Shown here: in pieces, positions 26,721 through 34,615 of the stretch
Layout of the letters: each line of letters begins with the position of its first letter
Position numbering within the stretch: the stretch's first letter is position 1
Source of the DNA: Mariniphaga sp963747515
GTDB lineage: Bacteria > Bacteroidota > Bacteroidia > Bacteroidales > Prolixibacteraceae
Length of the DNA: 64,000 nucleotides
NCBI GenBank assembly: GCA_963747515.1
Contig: CAVVFN010000003.1
Coordinates: 744,001-808,000, forward strand
Reading direction: 5' to 3'
The notes under the pieces: generated by a model
Database searches by the model: none
Told to the model about the DNA's origin: nothing
Seen by the model: the letters and a program-made list of their open reading frames with translations, nothing else
Position numbers and translations under genes: made by a program

Positions 26721-27533
26721 ATGCGCAACTCGGGTAAACACATCAGAATTACAGCAAAAAATATAACAGTAAGCTACACCGACGAAGGGCCGGAAAATGC
26801 TCCCGTAATCATTTTTATTCATGGCTTCCCTTTTAATAAAGGAATATGGAACCAGCAAATGAAAGCGCTCAATGAAAATTTTCGTGTGATAGCTTACGAT
26901 GTCCGCGGACATGGAAACTCTGATTCCGGGATAGATGATTTCTCCGTAGAAATGTTTGTAAAGGATTTGATCTCACTGATGGATACTCTTGAGATAAAAA
27001 AAACCGCACTGTGTGGTTTATCCATGGGTGGTTACATTGCATTAAATGCGATTGAAAACCATCCAATTCGTTTTGATGCTCTTATATTATGTGATACAAG
27101 TTGCAAAGCAGATTCGCCTGAAGCAAAGCAAAAACGAATCAATGACATTAAAGTCATCCGGGAATACGGAGTTGAAAGGTTTGCTGACGATAACATAAAG
27201 AATTTTTTTGCTCAGGAATCCTATATTACAAAGAAAGAGGTCGTTGCTGAAGTTAGGGAAATAATGATCAACACCACCGAAGAATCGATCATCAAAACAC
27301 TGATTGCATTGTCAGGGCGAAAGGAAACCTGTGGCAAACTTTCCGAAATAAAAGTGCCTGTCCTGATTCTGGTAGGTGAAAAGGATAAAATCACACCTCC
27401 CGAAGCAGCGCAGTTTATGCATGAAAAAATAAGCGGTTCGGTGATGTTCATCATAAAAAATGCAGGCCATTTAAGCAATCTGGAAAATCCGTACCAATTC
27501 AATGAACAATTAAAGAAGTTTTTGAAAAAATAA
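26721..27533 (+). CDS. alpha/beta-fold hydrolase
   Basis: A 270-residue hydrolase. The oxyanion-hole motif is HGFPFNKGIWN, the nucleophile elbow is GLSMGGYIALN, Asp lies in VGEKDKITPPE, and the catalytic His in NAGHLSNLENP. The overall layout is that of 3-oxoadipate enol-lactonase/peroxidase-type hydrolases. The substrate cannot be told. ATG 26721 is preferred over an in-frame TTG at 26703 that would abut the previous stop. It lies in an operon with the PRC-barrel and baeRF3 genes. Confidence 0.85.
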   Translation: MRNSGKHIRITAKNITVSYTDEGPENAPVIIFIHGFPFNKGIWNQQMKALNENFRVIAYDVRGHGNSDSGIDDFSVEMFVKDLISLMDTLEIKKTALCGLSMGGYIALNAIENHPIRFDALILCDTSCKADSPEAKQKRINDIKVIREYGVERFADDNIKNFFAQESYITKKEVVAEVREIMINTTEESIIKTLIALSGRKETCGKLSEIKVPVLILVGEKDKITPPEAAQFMHEKISGSVMFIIKNAGHLSNLENPYQFNEQLKKFLKK

Positions 27534-27541
27534 TAAAAACA

Positions 27542-28696
27542 ATGGAATTACTTAAAAAAGAATTGATTCAGGAGCTCCTGTCGGCAGATCAGGCGCCATG
27601 TCTTTCTCTATATATGCCTACGCATCAAAAACATCCTGAAAATCTTCAGGATATCATCCTGTTTAAAAATCTTGTCAGGCAAATGGAGGAATCGCTGATG
27701 CAGAAATATTCAGCTGCCGAAGTGCAAAAACATCTTGAACCTGTAAATGCCCTTGTTAACGACAATGATGTTTGGGATCACACATTAGAAGGCCTGGCTG
27801 TTTTTAGTGCAAAAGGAACGTTTAAAGTTGTCGGATTGCATAAATCGGTTGAGGAATTGGCAATGGTAGCCGACAGTTTCCATACCAAGCCTCTGCGGCA
27901 ATATTTACAATCGGTTGACAACTATCACGTTTTGTGCTTAACCCTTCATGACATCCGTCTTTTTGAAGGCAACCGTCACTCACTTACTAAGGTTAAACTC
28001 ACTGCTGATATTCCAAAAACCATAACTGAAGCGCTTGGTGATGAATTGAGCGACAGTCATTCAACTGTTGCATCTTATGGTGGTTCCGGAGGAGAAAGTT
28101 CGCCTATGCACCACGGTCAGGGCGGTAATAAAGAGGAAACTGAAAAAGACGCTGAACGGTTTTTCCGTATGGTTGCGGATGCAATTTACGAACACTATTC
28201 GAAACCTTCAGGCTGGCCTCTTATACTGGCCGCATTGCCCGAACACCATAGCCTTTTTCAAAAGGTAAACAAAAATCCCTTGTTGTTACCGAAAGGAATT
28301 TCTATAAATCCTTCGTCCGTTTCGCCGGATAAACTGGCAAGTATGGCCTGGAATATAATGGAGCCCGAATATAACCTGAAACTTGACAGCCTGGTTGCCA
28401 GGTTTGAACAGGCAAGGGCAAATGGCAAAGGCAGCGACGACTACAAGGAAATAGCTGTAGCTGCAGTTGAGGGACGGGTTGATATGCTTATTGTTGAAGC
28501 CGACCGGATTATTGCAGTCAGGGTAACAAATCTGGTAACGGGAAATACTCAGAGAAAAGATATGAATAATCCTAAAGTAGATGATCTGCTCGATGATATG
28601 GGAGAATTGGTAATAAAAATGGGCGGACAGGTGATGGTTCTTCCAACCGGGAAGATGCCTTCCGAAACCGGACTGGCAGCAATATTTCGTTATTAA
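27542..28696 (+). CDS. baeRF3-type bacterial archaeo-eukaryotic release-factor homologue
   Basis: A 384-residue protein resembling the baeRF family 3 of bacterial eRF1-like proteins. The N-terminus has CLSLYMPTH, and the middle has a Gly/Ser/His-rich linker (about 185-205). The C-terminal domain has the typical eRF1-domain-3 pattern with AVAAVEGRVDMLIVEADRIIAV. Such proteins are predicted from comparative genomics to act on stalled ribosomes or translation under stress; biochemistry is scarce. It sits last in the PRC-barrel/hydrolase operon. Assignment rests on sequence pattern only. Confidence 0.7.
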   Translation: MELLKKELIQELLSADQAPCLSLYMPTHQKHPENLQDIILFKNLVRQMEESLMQKYSAAEVQKHLEPVNALVNDNDVWDHTLEGLAVFSAKGTFKVVGLHKSVEELAMVADSFHTKPLRQYLQSVDNYHVLCLTLHDIRLFEGNRHSLTKVKLTADIPKTITEALGDELSDSHSTVASYGGSGGESSPMHHGQGGNKEETEKDAERFFRMVADAIYEHYSKPSGWPLILAALPEHHSLFQKVNKNPLLLPKGISINPSSVSPDKLASMAWNIMEPEYNLKLDSLVARFEQARANGKGSDDYKEIAVAAVEGRVDMLIVEADRIIAVRVTNLVTGNTQRKDMNNPKVDDLLDDMGELVIKMGGQVMVLPTGKMPSETGLAAIFRY

Positions 28697-28708
28697 ATTT
28701 GAAGAAAA

Positions 28709-29198
28709 ATGACAGCAAAATTTGAAATAATAAATATTGGGGCGGCAAGGGCTGAATATCATTCCTGTTGACAAATTAAACCTGGAAAACCTGCTGGTAT
28801 TATTGACTTCACGCAAAAGTAAAACACTGATAATATCCTTAATCAACTCAACCTGGCTAAAACTATCTGTTCGATTATTGCCGGCTTACCTGCATGGCGA
28901 AAATTATATTGTAATAGCTACCGACATTACATCATTGAAACAAAAAGAAATTGAACTTCTTAAATTACACCAGCAATTAAAGCAGCAGTTGGTTCATTTA
29001 CAGGATTTGCGCTTCGATATAATTAATGCAAAAATTGAAACCGATGTTGTAAATAAAAAATTAGAGAAAATTATTGAAAAACTGGTTATAGAAAACAGCT
29101 AACTAAAGTTGGGCAAGGAAGAATTGAAGCTTCGGTTAAAGCAAAAGAAGGTATCAGAGAGGATGAAGCAGAATTTGCAGGAAGGAAAAAAGAATTAG
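28709..29198 (+). pseudogene. decayed PAS-domain gene
   Basis: ATG 28709 starts a frame (MTAKFEIINIG...) that stops after 20 codons. A second frame, open from 28737, reads into a typical PAS ending (GENYIVIATDITSLKQKEIELLK) and a coiled coil. It stops at TAA 29100-29102 and continues in the same frame to TAG 29198 with more coiled-coil sequence (LKLGKEELKLRLKQKK). At least one frameshift and one nonsense codon are needed to explain this. It starts 12 bp after baeRF3, so it may have been the last operon gene. Confidence 0.55.
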
Positions 29199-29273
29199 TG
29201 AATGTTTAAACTGGTTTAGTTTAAAACTTTACATACAGCTATAATTTTGTCCCGCTTATAGCAGGATTTTTTT

Positions 29274-31511
29274 TTATACTATTTTCAAATCCGATTTATG
29301 AAATTCTTCGTAAGCCTGTAAAACCGTCAGGTGAGAAATTAAATAGGCCAGCGAACTTTCAGCACCCTGGTTCCGGTTTACACCATAACTTTCAAAGCCG
29401 TCGCAGCATCCTTTGGTTTCAAAATCATACAAACTCATGCGCAAATCGTTTTCACCCAAAAACCATAAAAAAGATGTATACAGTTTATTCAGGTACTCTT
29501 TGTCGTTTGTTACATGAAACGCCTGGTGATACATTAAAACCATGGCCATGGCATCAATGGGTTGCTGCGCAAAAACAGAACGCTCGCCCTCTTTTTTATA
29601 CCATTTTTCATTGCCAATTATCGATAAATAATTATCCTTTAAGGTATGCTCTGTCAGAAAATTCATGGAGTCGATGGCAGTTTTCGTAATTTTATCATCG
29701 TTCAATATTTCTGCTGAATGCAACAGTGCAAGGGGCAGCATTCCATTGTCGTAGGCCAGCAGGCTTTCAAACCAATTCCAGTCTGCCGTACTGTTATCCT
29801 GATAATGTTTCATCAAAACATATGCAAGGTTTCTCAGCCTTTCAGTCATTGCATCGTCTGATGGATTGCTTTTCAGGTAATAGCTGATACCTATCATGGT
29901 ATTGGCGATTCCACGGATGGAGTTTAAATTCTCAAAGTTGGGGGCCGCATTGAAGAACAACAATCTGCCTGTCTGGTAATAGGCATCATTCGGTGCATTG
30001 CCCAGCAAATACCCCAAAGCCCAGATTGTCCGTCCGAATGAATCCTCAGAGCCTTTTTGGTCAAGAAAGTTCCGGCTGAAACTCAGAAAGTTTCTGAAAG
30101 TACCGTCGGGGTTTTGCAGGTAATGGATATAGCTCAGATAAATGGGTGACAATTCAAGCGCCCTCACGTCCTTCATCTGCCGGTAAGCCATCAATACCAT
30201 CAGCAAGGCCCTTGAGTTGTCGTCGAGGCAATATCCTTCCTTCAGGTTTGGTATACCGAATTTGGCATGTTGAATGATGCCGGTATCGTCGGTCAAGCGG
30301 TTGATGTGTGCAAGGGAAAACGGGGGGAGAATAAGCAAATCAAGTGCCGATTCTTGCTGGTCAACTTCAAAATGTTCTTCCTTCACAACGTTTTCGGCCA
30401 GTGAAACATATTTTTCGCCCGTTTTTGGCCAGGTAATTTTCTTCCCGTATTCAGTTGCTTTCTTTTTGAGTTTATTCATCTCCGACGGGTTATCAAGCAA
30501 TGTGGTTAGCATTTTTGCCAGTCCGTCTGAATCGCTAAAATTAAAAAGCATTCCTCTTCCTTCATCAAGCAATTCTTCGGCATGCCAGTAAGGAGTTGAA
30601 AGAACGGCTGCCCCCACTCCCACCGCGTACGATAGCGTCCCGCTGGTAATCTGGGCTTCATTTAAATAGGGCGTTATGTATATGTCGCAGGCATAAAGGT
30701 ATTTGAACAAATCCTGCTCATCGATAAACTGATTCAGAAAAAGAACATGTTTTTCGAGGTGAAGTTTTTTAACAAGGCGCAGGAGAGAAATACGGTATTC
30801 TTCGCCGGAATGCCGCAACACATTGGGATGGGTTTTCCCTAAAATTATATAGATAACATCCGGGTGTTTCTTAACCACTCCTGGCAATGCTTTTATTACA
30901 GTTTCAATGCCTTTGTTGCGACCCACAAAACCGAATGTAAGCAATACTTTCTTGTTTTCCAGCTTAAATTCTTTTTTCGATTTTTCAGGACTAAAATGTA
31001 TATCGGGCACACCATGTTCAAACAAAGCAATTTTTTCTACGGGAACATCATAAATGGTGGTCAGAAACTCTATTGCCTTATGGCTCATCACCACAATTTT
31101 TTGGGCCATTTTGCAGATTTCTTTCAATATTGCCTTTTCATTGTAGGAAGGCGATCTCAGAATGGTATGCAGGGTCACAATTAGAGGAACCTCAAGGCGG
31201 TGCAGCAATGGAAGGATGTAAACCCCGCTTCCTCCGCCAAATATGCCAAATTCATGCTGGAGAATACAAACATCGGCGCCACTCAGGTTAATGTACTTTA
31301 CTGCCTTCAGATAATCTTCCTGGTGATCCTGTCTGATCGTCAGTTTAACTTCTTCAGGATATTTATAGGTGAGGTCATTATCGTTTAAGGCAACAACAAA
31401 ACCTTCGTGCTGGCTTGTCTTGCTATCCAGCATCGACTTGAAAAGGTTGTTCGTAAAGGTTCCGATACCACATTCACGGGGCGGATAAGTAGCGATATAA
31501 GTAATTTTCAT
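29274..31511 (-). CDS. GT4 glycosyltransferase fused to an alpha/alpha-toroid domain
   Basis: A 745-residue cytoplasmic protein. The N-terminal half (about 1-385) is a GT-B family 4 glycosyltransferase: the start MKITYIATYPPRECGIGTF, VTLHTILRSP, LTFGFVGRNKGIETVIKALP, and the acceptor/donor motif with SGTLSYAVGVGAAVLSTPYWHAEE. The C-terminal half (about 395-740) has the repeated helical hairpins of an (alpha/alpha)6 barrel (DNSRALLMVLMAY, ADWNWFESLLAYDNGMLPLALL, RNQGAESSLAYL). It may make and trim or gauge a glucan or mannan. It is probably downstream of element copy g with the small gene at 31733. Confidence 0.8.
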   Translation of the reverse strand: MKITYIATYPPRECGIGTFTNNLFKSMLDSKTSQHEGFVVALNDNDLTYKYPEEVKLTIRQDHQEDYLKAVKYINLSGADVCILQHEFGIFGGGSGVYILPLLHRLEVPLIVTLHTILRSPSYNEKAILKEICKMAQKIVVMSHKAIEFLTTIYDVPVEKIALFEHGVPDIHFSPEKSKKEFKLENKKVLLTFGFVGRNKGIETVIKALPGVVKKHPDVIYIILGKTHPNVLRHSGEEYRISLLRLVKKLHLEKHVLFLNQFIDEQDLFKYLYACDIYITPYLNEAQITSGTLSYAVGVGAAVLSTPYWHAEELLDEGRGMLFNFSDSDGLAKMLTTLLDNPSEMNKLKKKATEYGKKITWPKTGEKYVSLAENVVKEEHFEVDQQESALDLLILPPFSLAHINRLTDDTGIIQHAKFGIPNLKEGYCLDDNSRALLMVLMAYRQMKDVRALELSPIYLSYIHYLQNPDGTFRNFLSFSRNFLDQKGSEDSFGRTIWALGYLLGNAPNDAYYQTGRLLFFNAAPNFENLNSIRGIANTMIGISYYLKSNPSDDAMTERLRNLAYVLMKHYQDNSTADWNWFESLLAYDNGMLPLALLHSAEILNDDKITKTAIDSMNFLTEHTLKDNYLSIIGNEKWYKKEGERSVFAQQPIDAMAMVLMYHQAFHVTNDKEYLNKLYTSFLWFLGENDLRMSLYDFETKGCCDGFESYGVNRNQGAESSLAYLISHLTVLQAYEEFHKSDLKIV

Positions 31512-31732
31512 TTAAATTATATATTAATTTCATTTCGATGAAAATCGTTTTATACGGATTCATCTATCTGGCACCCTGTTGCCATGCTTCATTATAATTG
31601 TTATTTTATTTTGAGAGACAATTCTTCCGCTCCGCACTGAAGTGTGACCAGAAAAATCGGGCTGTTTCTTTCCTGTTCAGGAATAACCATTCCCATTTCT
31701 GCAAAAAATGTCGACACCAAAATATTCAGGAA

Positions 31733-31858
31733 TCAAATTAACCCTGAATCATTTTTACCCGCTTTTTTAGCAGATTTATCGGCTCTTTTTTCTTTAAGAC
31801 TTTTTAAAGCTTCCTTTTTTACATTTTTTTGCACTTTACCTTCTTTCAATTTTACCAT
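31733..31858 (-). CDS. 41-residue very basic protein
   Basis: A 41-codon frame from ATG 31858, rich in Lys (about 15 of 41) and containing KLKEGKVQKNVKKEALKSL and KEKRADKSAKKAGK. It lies about 130 nt after the -7 box of element copy g on the minus strand and upstream of the glycosyltransferase. The composition and helical pattern suggest a small nucleic-acid-binding or ribosome-associated stress protein. Lys-rich proteins of this size occur in Bacteroidota, but I cannot name a family. No other gene lies between it and its promoter. Confidence 0.55.
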   Translation of the reverse strand: MVKLKEGKVQKNVKKEALKSLKEKRADKSAKKAGKNDSGLI

Positions 31859-31996
31859 TATATTTAATTTAGTGCTGACTTCATATACCTCTTATCTGCC
31901 TCCAAAACCAGGAGCTTATTTTTATTGCTTTTTCTGAGGTATTTGAAATTCAATTTTCAAATTATCTTTGTTGACCAAACGTTATATTCCAACTTA

Positions 31997-32061
31997 TAAA
32001 GGTACTCCCCCCTGCGCTGATTTTATTACACTTTTGATGTTAAAATTTACATCATTCACAC
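31997..32061 (-). promoter_or_regulatory. 21-bp-spaced regulatory element, copy g, with -7 box
   Basis: On the minus strand, box 1 GTGTGAATGATGTAA is at 32061-32047 and the second core TGTAA at 32030-32026, spaced 21 bp. The -7 box TACCTTTA is at 32004-31997, identical to copy c. It points to the 41-residue basic protein and then the glycosyltransferase. Confidence 0.7.
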
Positions 32062-32360
32062 ATTTGGCAGAATTAAGGGAATAAAGACAATGCCTCCTTT
32101 GAATCCTCTACACGAAAACCTTGAAATACTGAAACATAAGACATAAAACAGTATAGAAATTATTAAGTAGGATTGTATGAATTAATGGGAGGATAAATAG
32201 GATGGTGTAATTTTTTTCAGAAACCCTCTCATAATCATTCAAGCTGCCCTTAAAAGCTTAAACACTCAATCACCTCAACTTTTATTTCTTTTATTTAATC
32301 CCGGTTATTGCCAACCCCATCTAAATAGTGTATTTTTAATCAAACTAAAAGCTTAAGTTT

Positions 32361-33317
32361 ATGTACTCTTTATATGATCCGCTTCCTCTTCCTGTTGCTT
32401 CGGAAATAAGTATTCTTAATGCCTGCCTTGAAAATGAAATTCCGGAAAAGAAGGATAACAACCTGCTGATAGCAACGTGGAATATCCGATGTTTTGGTAG
32501 TCTGACTGAGAAATGGAAGGCAGCAACAAAAGACAGCCCCCAGCGGGATCTCCATTCGCTTTTGTGCATAATTCAAATCATCAAACAGTTTGATGTAATT
32601 GCCGTACAGGAAGTAAAAGGTAATATAAAATGCCTGCGGGAAACGATGAATTACCTGGGCGACAACTGGAGCTTTTTAATGACTGATGTTACAAAAGGAG
32701 ATCCCGGGAACAGCGAACGCCTGGCATTTATATTCAACAACCAGAGAGTAAAACTTTCGGGGCTGGCATGTGAAATTGTTGTTCCGGATGAACAACTTAA
32801 AAAGAACATCGGCATCCATGCACTCGACCGGCAGTTTGCCCGAACACCTTATGCCGTTGGTTTTAAACGCGGAGAAAAAACCTTTGTTCTGCTTACCCTT
32901 CATGTTTTGTACGGGGTGAATTACCAGTCAAGAATCCCCGAACTAAAAACCATAGCCGAATGGATGTATGACTGGGCAAAGCAACTGAACCGCTGGGGAC
33001 AAAGTTTAATTATCCTCGGCGATTTTAACATCGAACGCGAAGGAGATGAAGCCTATGAAGCCTTTGTTTCAAAAAACCTTTTCATTCCGGAAGATATCCG
33101 TTCGTTGCCCAGTACCATTTTTAAAAAAGTTAAACATTACGACCAGATTGGATGGTTCAAAAATACCCATTCAAAATCACAAATTAATCTGGATTATAAA
33201 ACAGGCGGCATATTTGATTTTCGCAATAAAGTTCTTGTAAGCAGAAAATTATCTATGACAAAACTCTCTCACCGGATTTCTGATCATTTTCCGCTTTGGG
33301 TAGAATTTAGTATCTGA
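32361..33317 (+). CDS. endonuclease/exonuclease/phosphatase-fold protein
   Basis: A 318-residue protein of the EEP (DNase I-like) superfamily. Metal-binding and catalytic motifs are present in order: ATWNIRCFG (Asn), VIAVQEVKG (Glu), TLHVLYG (His), ILGDFNIE (Asp, Asn) and the terminal RISDHFPLWVEF (Asp-His). There is no signal peptide, so it is predicted cytosolic. Its substrate may be nucleic acid or a phosphoester. It is divergently oriented from element copy g with about 290 bp between. It appears monocistronic. Confidence 0.85.
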   Translation: MYSLYDPLPLPVASEISILNACLENEIPEKKDNNLLIATWNIRCFGSLTEKWKAATKDSPQRDLHSLLCIIQIIKQFDVIAVQEVKGNIKCLRETMNYLGDNWSFLMTDVTKGDPGNSERLAFIFNNQRVKLSGLACEIVVPDEQLKKNIGIHALDRQFARTPYAVGFKRGEKTFVLLTLHVLYGVNYQSRIPELKTIAEWMYDWAKQLNRWGQSLIILGDFNIEREGDEAYEAFVSKNLFIPEDIRSLPSTIFKKVKHYDQIGWFKNTHSKSQINLDYKTGGIFDFRNKVLVSRKLSMTKLSHRISDHFPLWVEFSI

Positions 33318-33459
33318 TGCAGTTTATCCATTTCTTATATATGGGAATATCCTCCCTCTGGATAAAAAAAAGTCAATTTATGCTGCACATAGTTTGCCTG
33401 TCTCTCAATAAGCATTTTATTTGTAATAAACAATCAAGAAACCATTAACTTAATTCAAC

Positions 33460-34482
33460 ATGATGATTAAACCTGTATTTCTTTTAGGGCTGTTTAACTT
33501 GCTTTTTGTGGTACCTTCTTCATTTGCACAACCATCTGCTGATGTTAGGTCCAGCGAACCTGTTCCTGTTCCGGAACGGAAAAAATGGGAAGAAAATATG
33601 ATAATTTATGGGATAAAACACAGTAAGGAGCAGGAACTGAACATTCTTAAAGACCCCAGGCCGGAGACATTCGTGTGGTATTACGATGGACCCCGCGTTT
33701 TTTATCAGATTGCTGATTATACCGGTGATAAAAAATGGAATTCTTATGCTTCTAAAGCAATTACAACATACCGGGATTATGTGTTTGCACTAAAAGGAAA
33801 AGTTCCAGGCTGGCGGATATTCCCGCACGGACTGTATCTTCATTATAAGCTTACGGGCGACGAGAAATCGAAAGAAGCCGCTCTGCTGCTTTCCCAAAAA
33901 TCAGCCTTCGCACAGGCAGGCGGAGGTCCACATGAAAAGTTGAGCCGGGAGACAGCTTATTGCATCAATGCCTATTTAACTGACGAAAACCTAGGGGAAC
34001 AGAGGCACCCCATGCTGAAGCAGGCAGTAGAATATGCTCTGGGACACATTCAGCAGTGGTTCGTACAGAATGCTTCACCAAACTGGGCTCCTTTTATGTT
34101 TGGACTTACATGTGAGGCTCTTATTGATTATTATGATCAGGTAGAAAAAGATCCAAGGATTCCCGAGGCCATTCGACTGGGGCTTGATGAATGCTGGAAA
34201 CGAGCATGGATAGAAGATAAGCAGGCTTTTTTCTACCGCGCGGATAATCCATCCAATGCAGCACCAACTCTCAACCCTCTGTTAGCCCCTGCATTTGCAT
34301 GGATGTATCTTCAAACCGGAGATATTATTTATCGCGAACGCGGCGATAAAATCTTCGCCGGAGGTGTTCGTAATGCTTACCTTGAGGGAGGCAAACAATA
34401 CAGCCAGAACTACCGCTGGAGTTTCGAATATATAAATTGGCGCAACAAAGCCGAACGTATCCGCATTGAAAAAGATAAATAA
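33460..34482 (+). CDS. secreted alpha/alpha-toroid protein, possible glycosidase/lyase
   Basis: A 340-residue protein with a signal peptide (cleavage after SFAQ, near residue 24). The helical body carries motifs typical of six-hairpin barrels (WYYDGPRVFYQIADYTGDKKW, GWRIFPHGLYLHYKLTG, MLKQAVEYALGHIQQW). I cannot assign a glycoside-hydrolase family. The convergent Gfo/Idh/MocA genes and nearby GH27 gene suggest a role in carbohydrate breakdown in the periplasm or outside the cell. Confidence 0.6.
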   Translation: MMIKPVFLLGLFNLLFVVPSSFAQPSADVRSSEPVPVPERKKWEENMIIYGIKHSKEQELNILKDPRPETFVWYYDGPRVFYQIADYTGDKKWNSYASKAITTYRDYVFALKGKVPGWRIFPHGLYLHYKLTGDEKSKEAALLLSQKSAFAQAGGGPHEKLSRETAYCINAYLTDENLGEQRHPMLKQAVEYALGHIQQWFVQNASPNWAPFMFGLTCEALIDYYDQVEKDPRIPEAIRLGLDECWKRAWIEDKQAFFYRADNPSNAAPTLNPLLAPAFAWMYLQTGDIIYRERGDKIFAGGVRNAYLEGGKQYSQNYRWSFEYINWRNKAERIRIEKDK

Positions 34483-34561
34483 TCGGAAGTTTAGTGATTC
34501 ATGAAACTTCTGTTAAAGCAATAGCTGTTATGTGCAGCATCTCCTCTTTACTGTATTCATG

Positions 34562-34589
34562 AAAAAAGCCACCTGAAAAAACAGATGGC
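34562..34589 (-). terminator. intrinsic terminator of the Gfo/Idh/MocA genes
   Basis: On the minus strand, GCCATCTG, loop of T, CAGGTGGC (one mismatch), followed by six T. It lies 27 bp after the stop at 34616. Confidence 0.7.
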
Positions 34590-34615
34590 CAGATTACTGA
34601 GAAATCGTATTTTAT

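Noticed and set aside
32160..32215. Possible ninth regulatory element (GTGTAA near 32205)
   Set aside because: There is no TGTAA-like core 21 bp upstream and no GTGTGAAT box.
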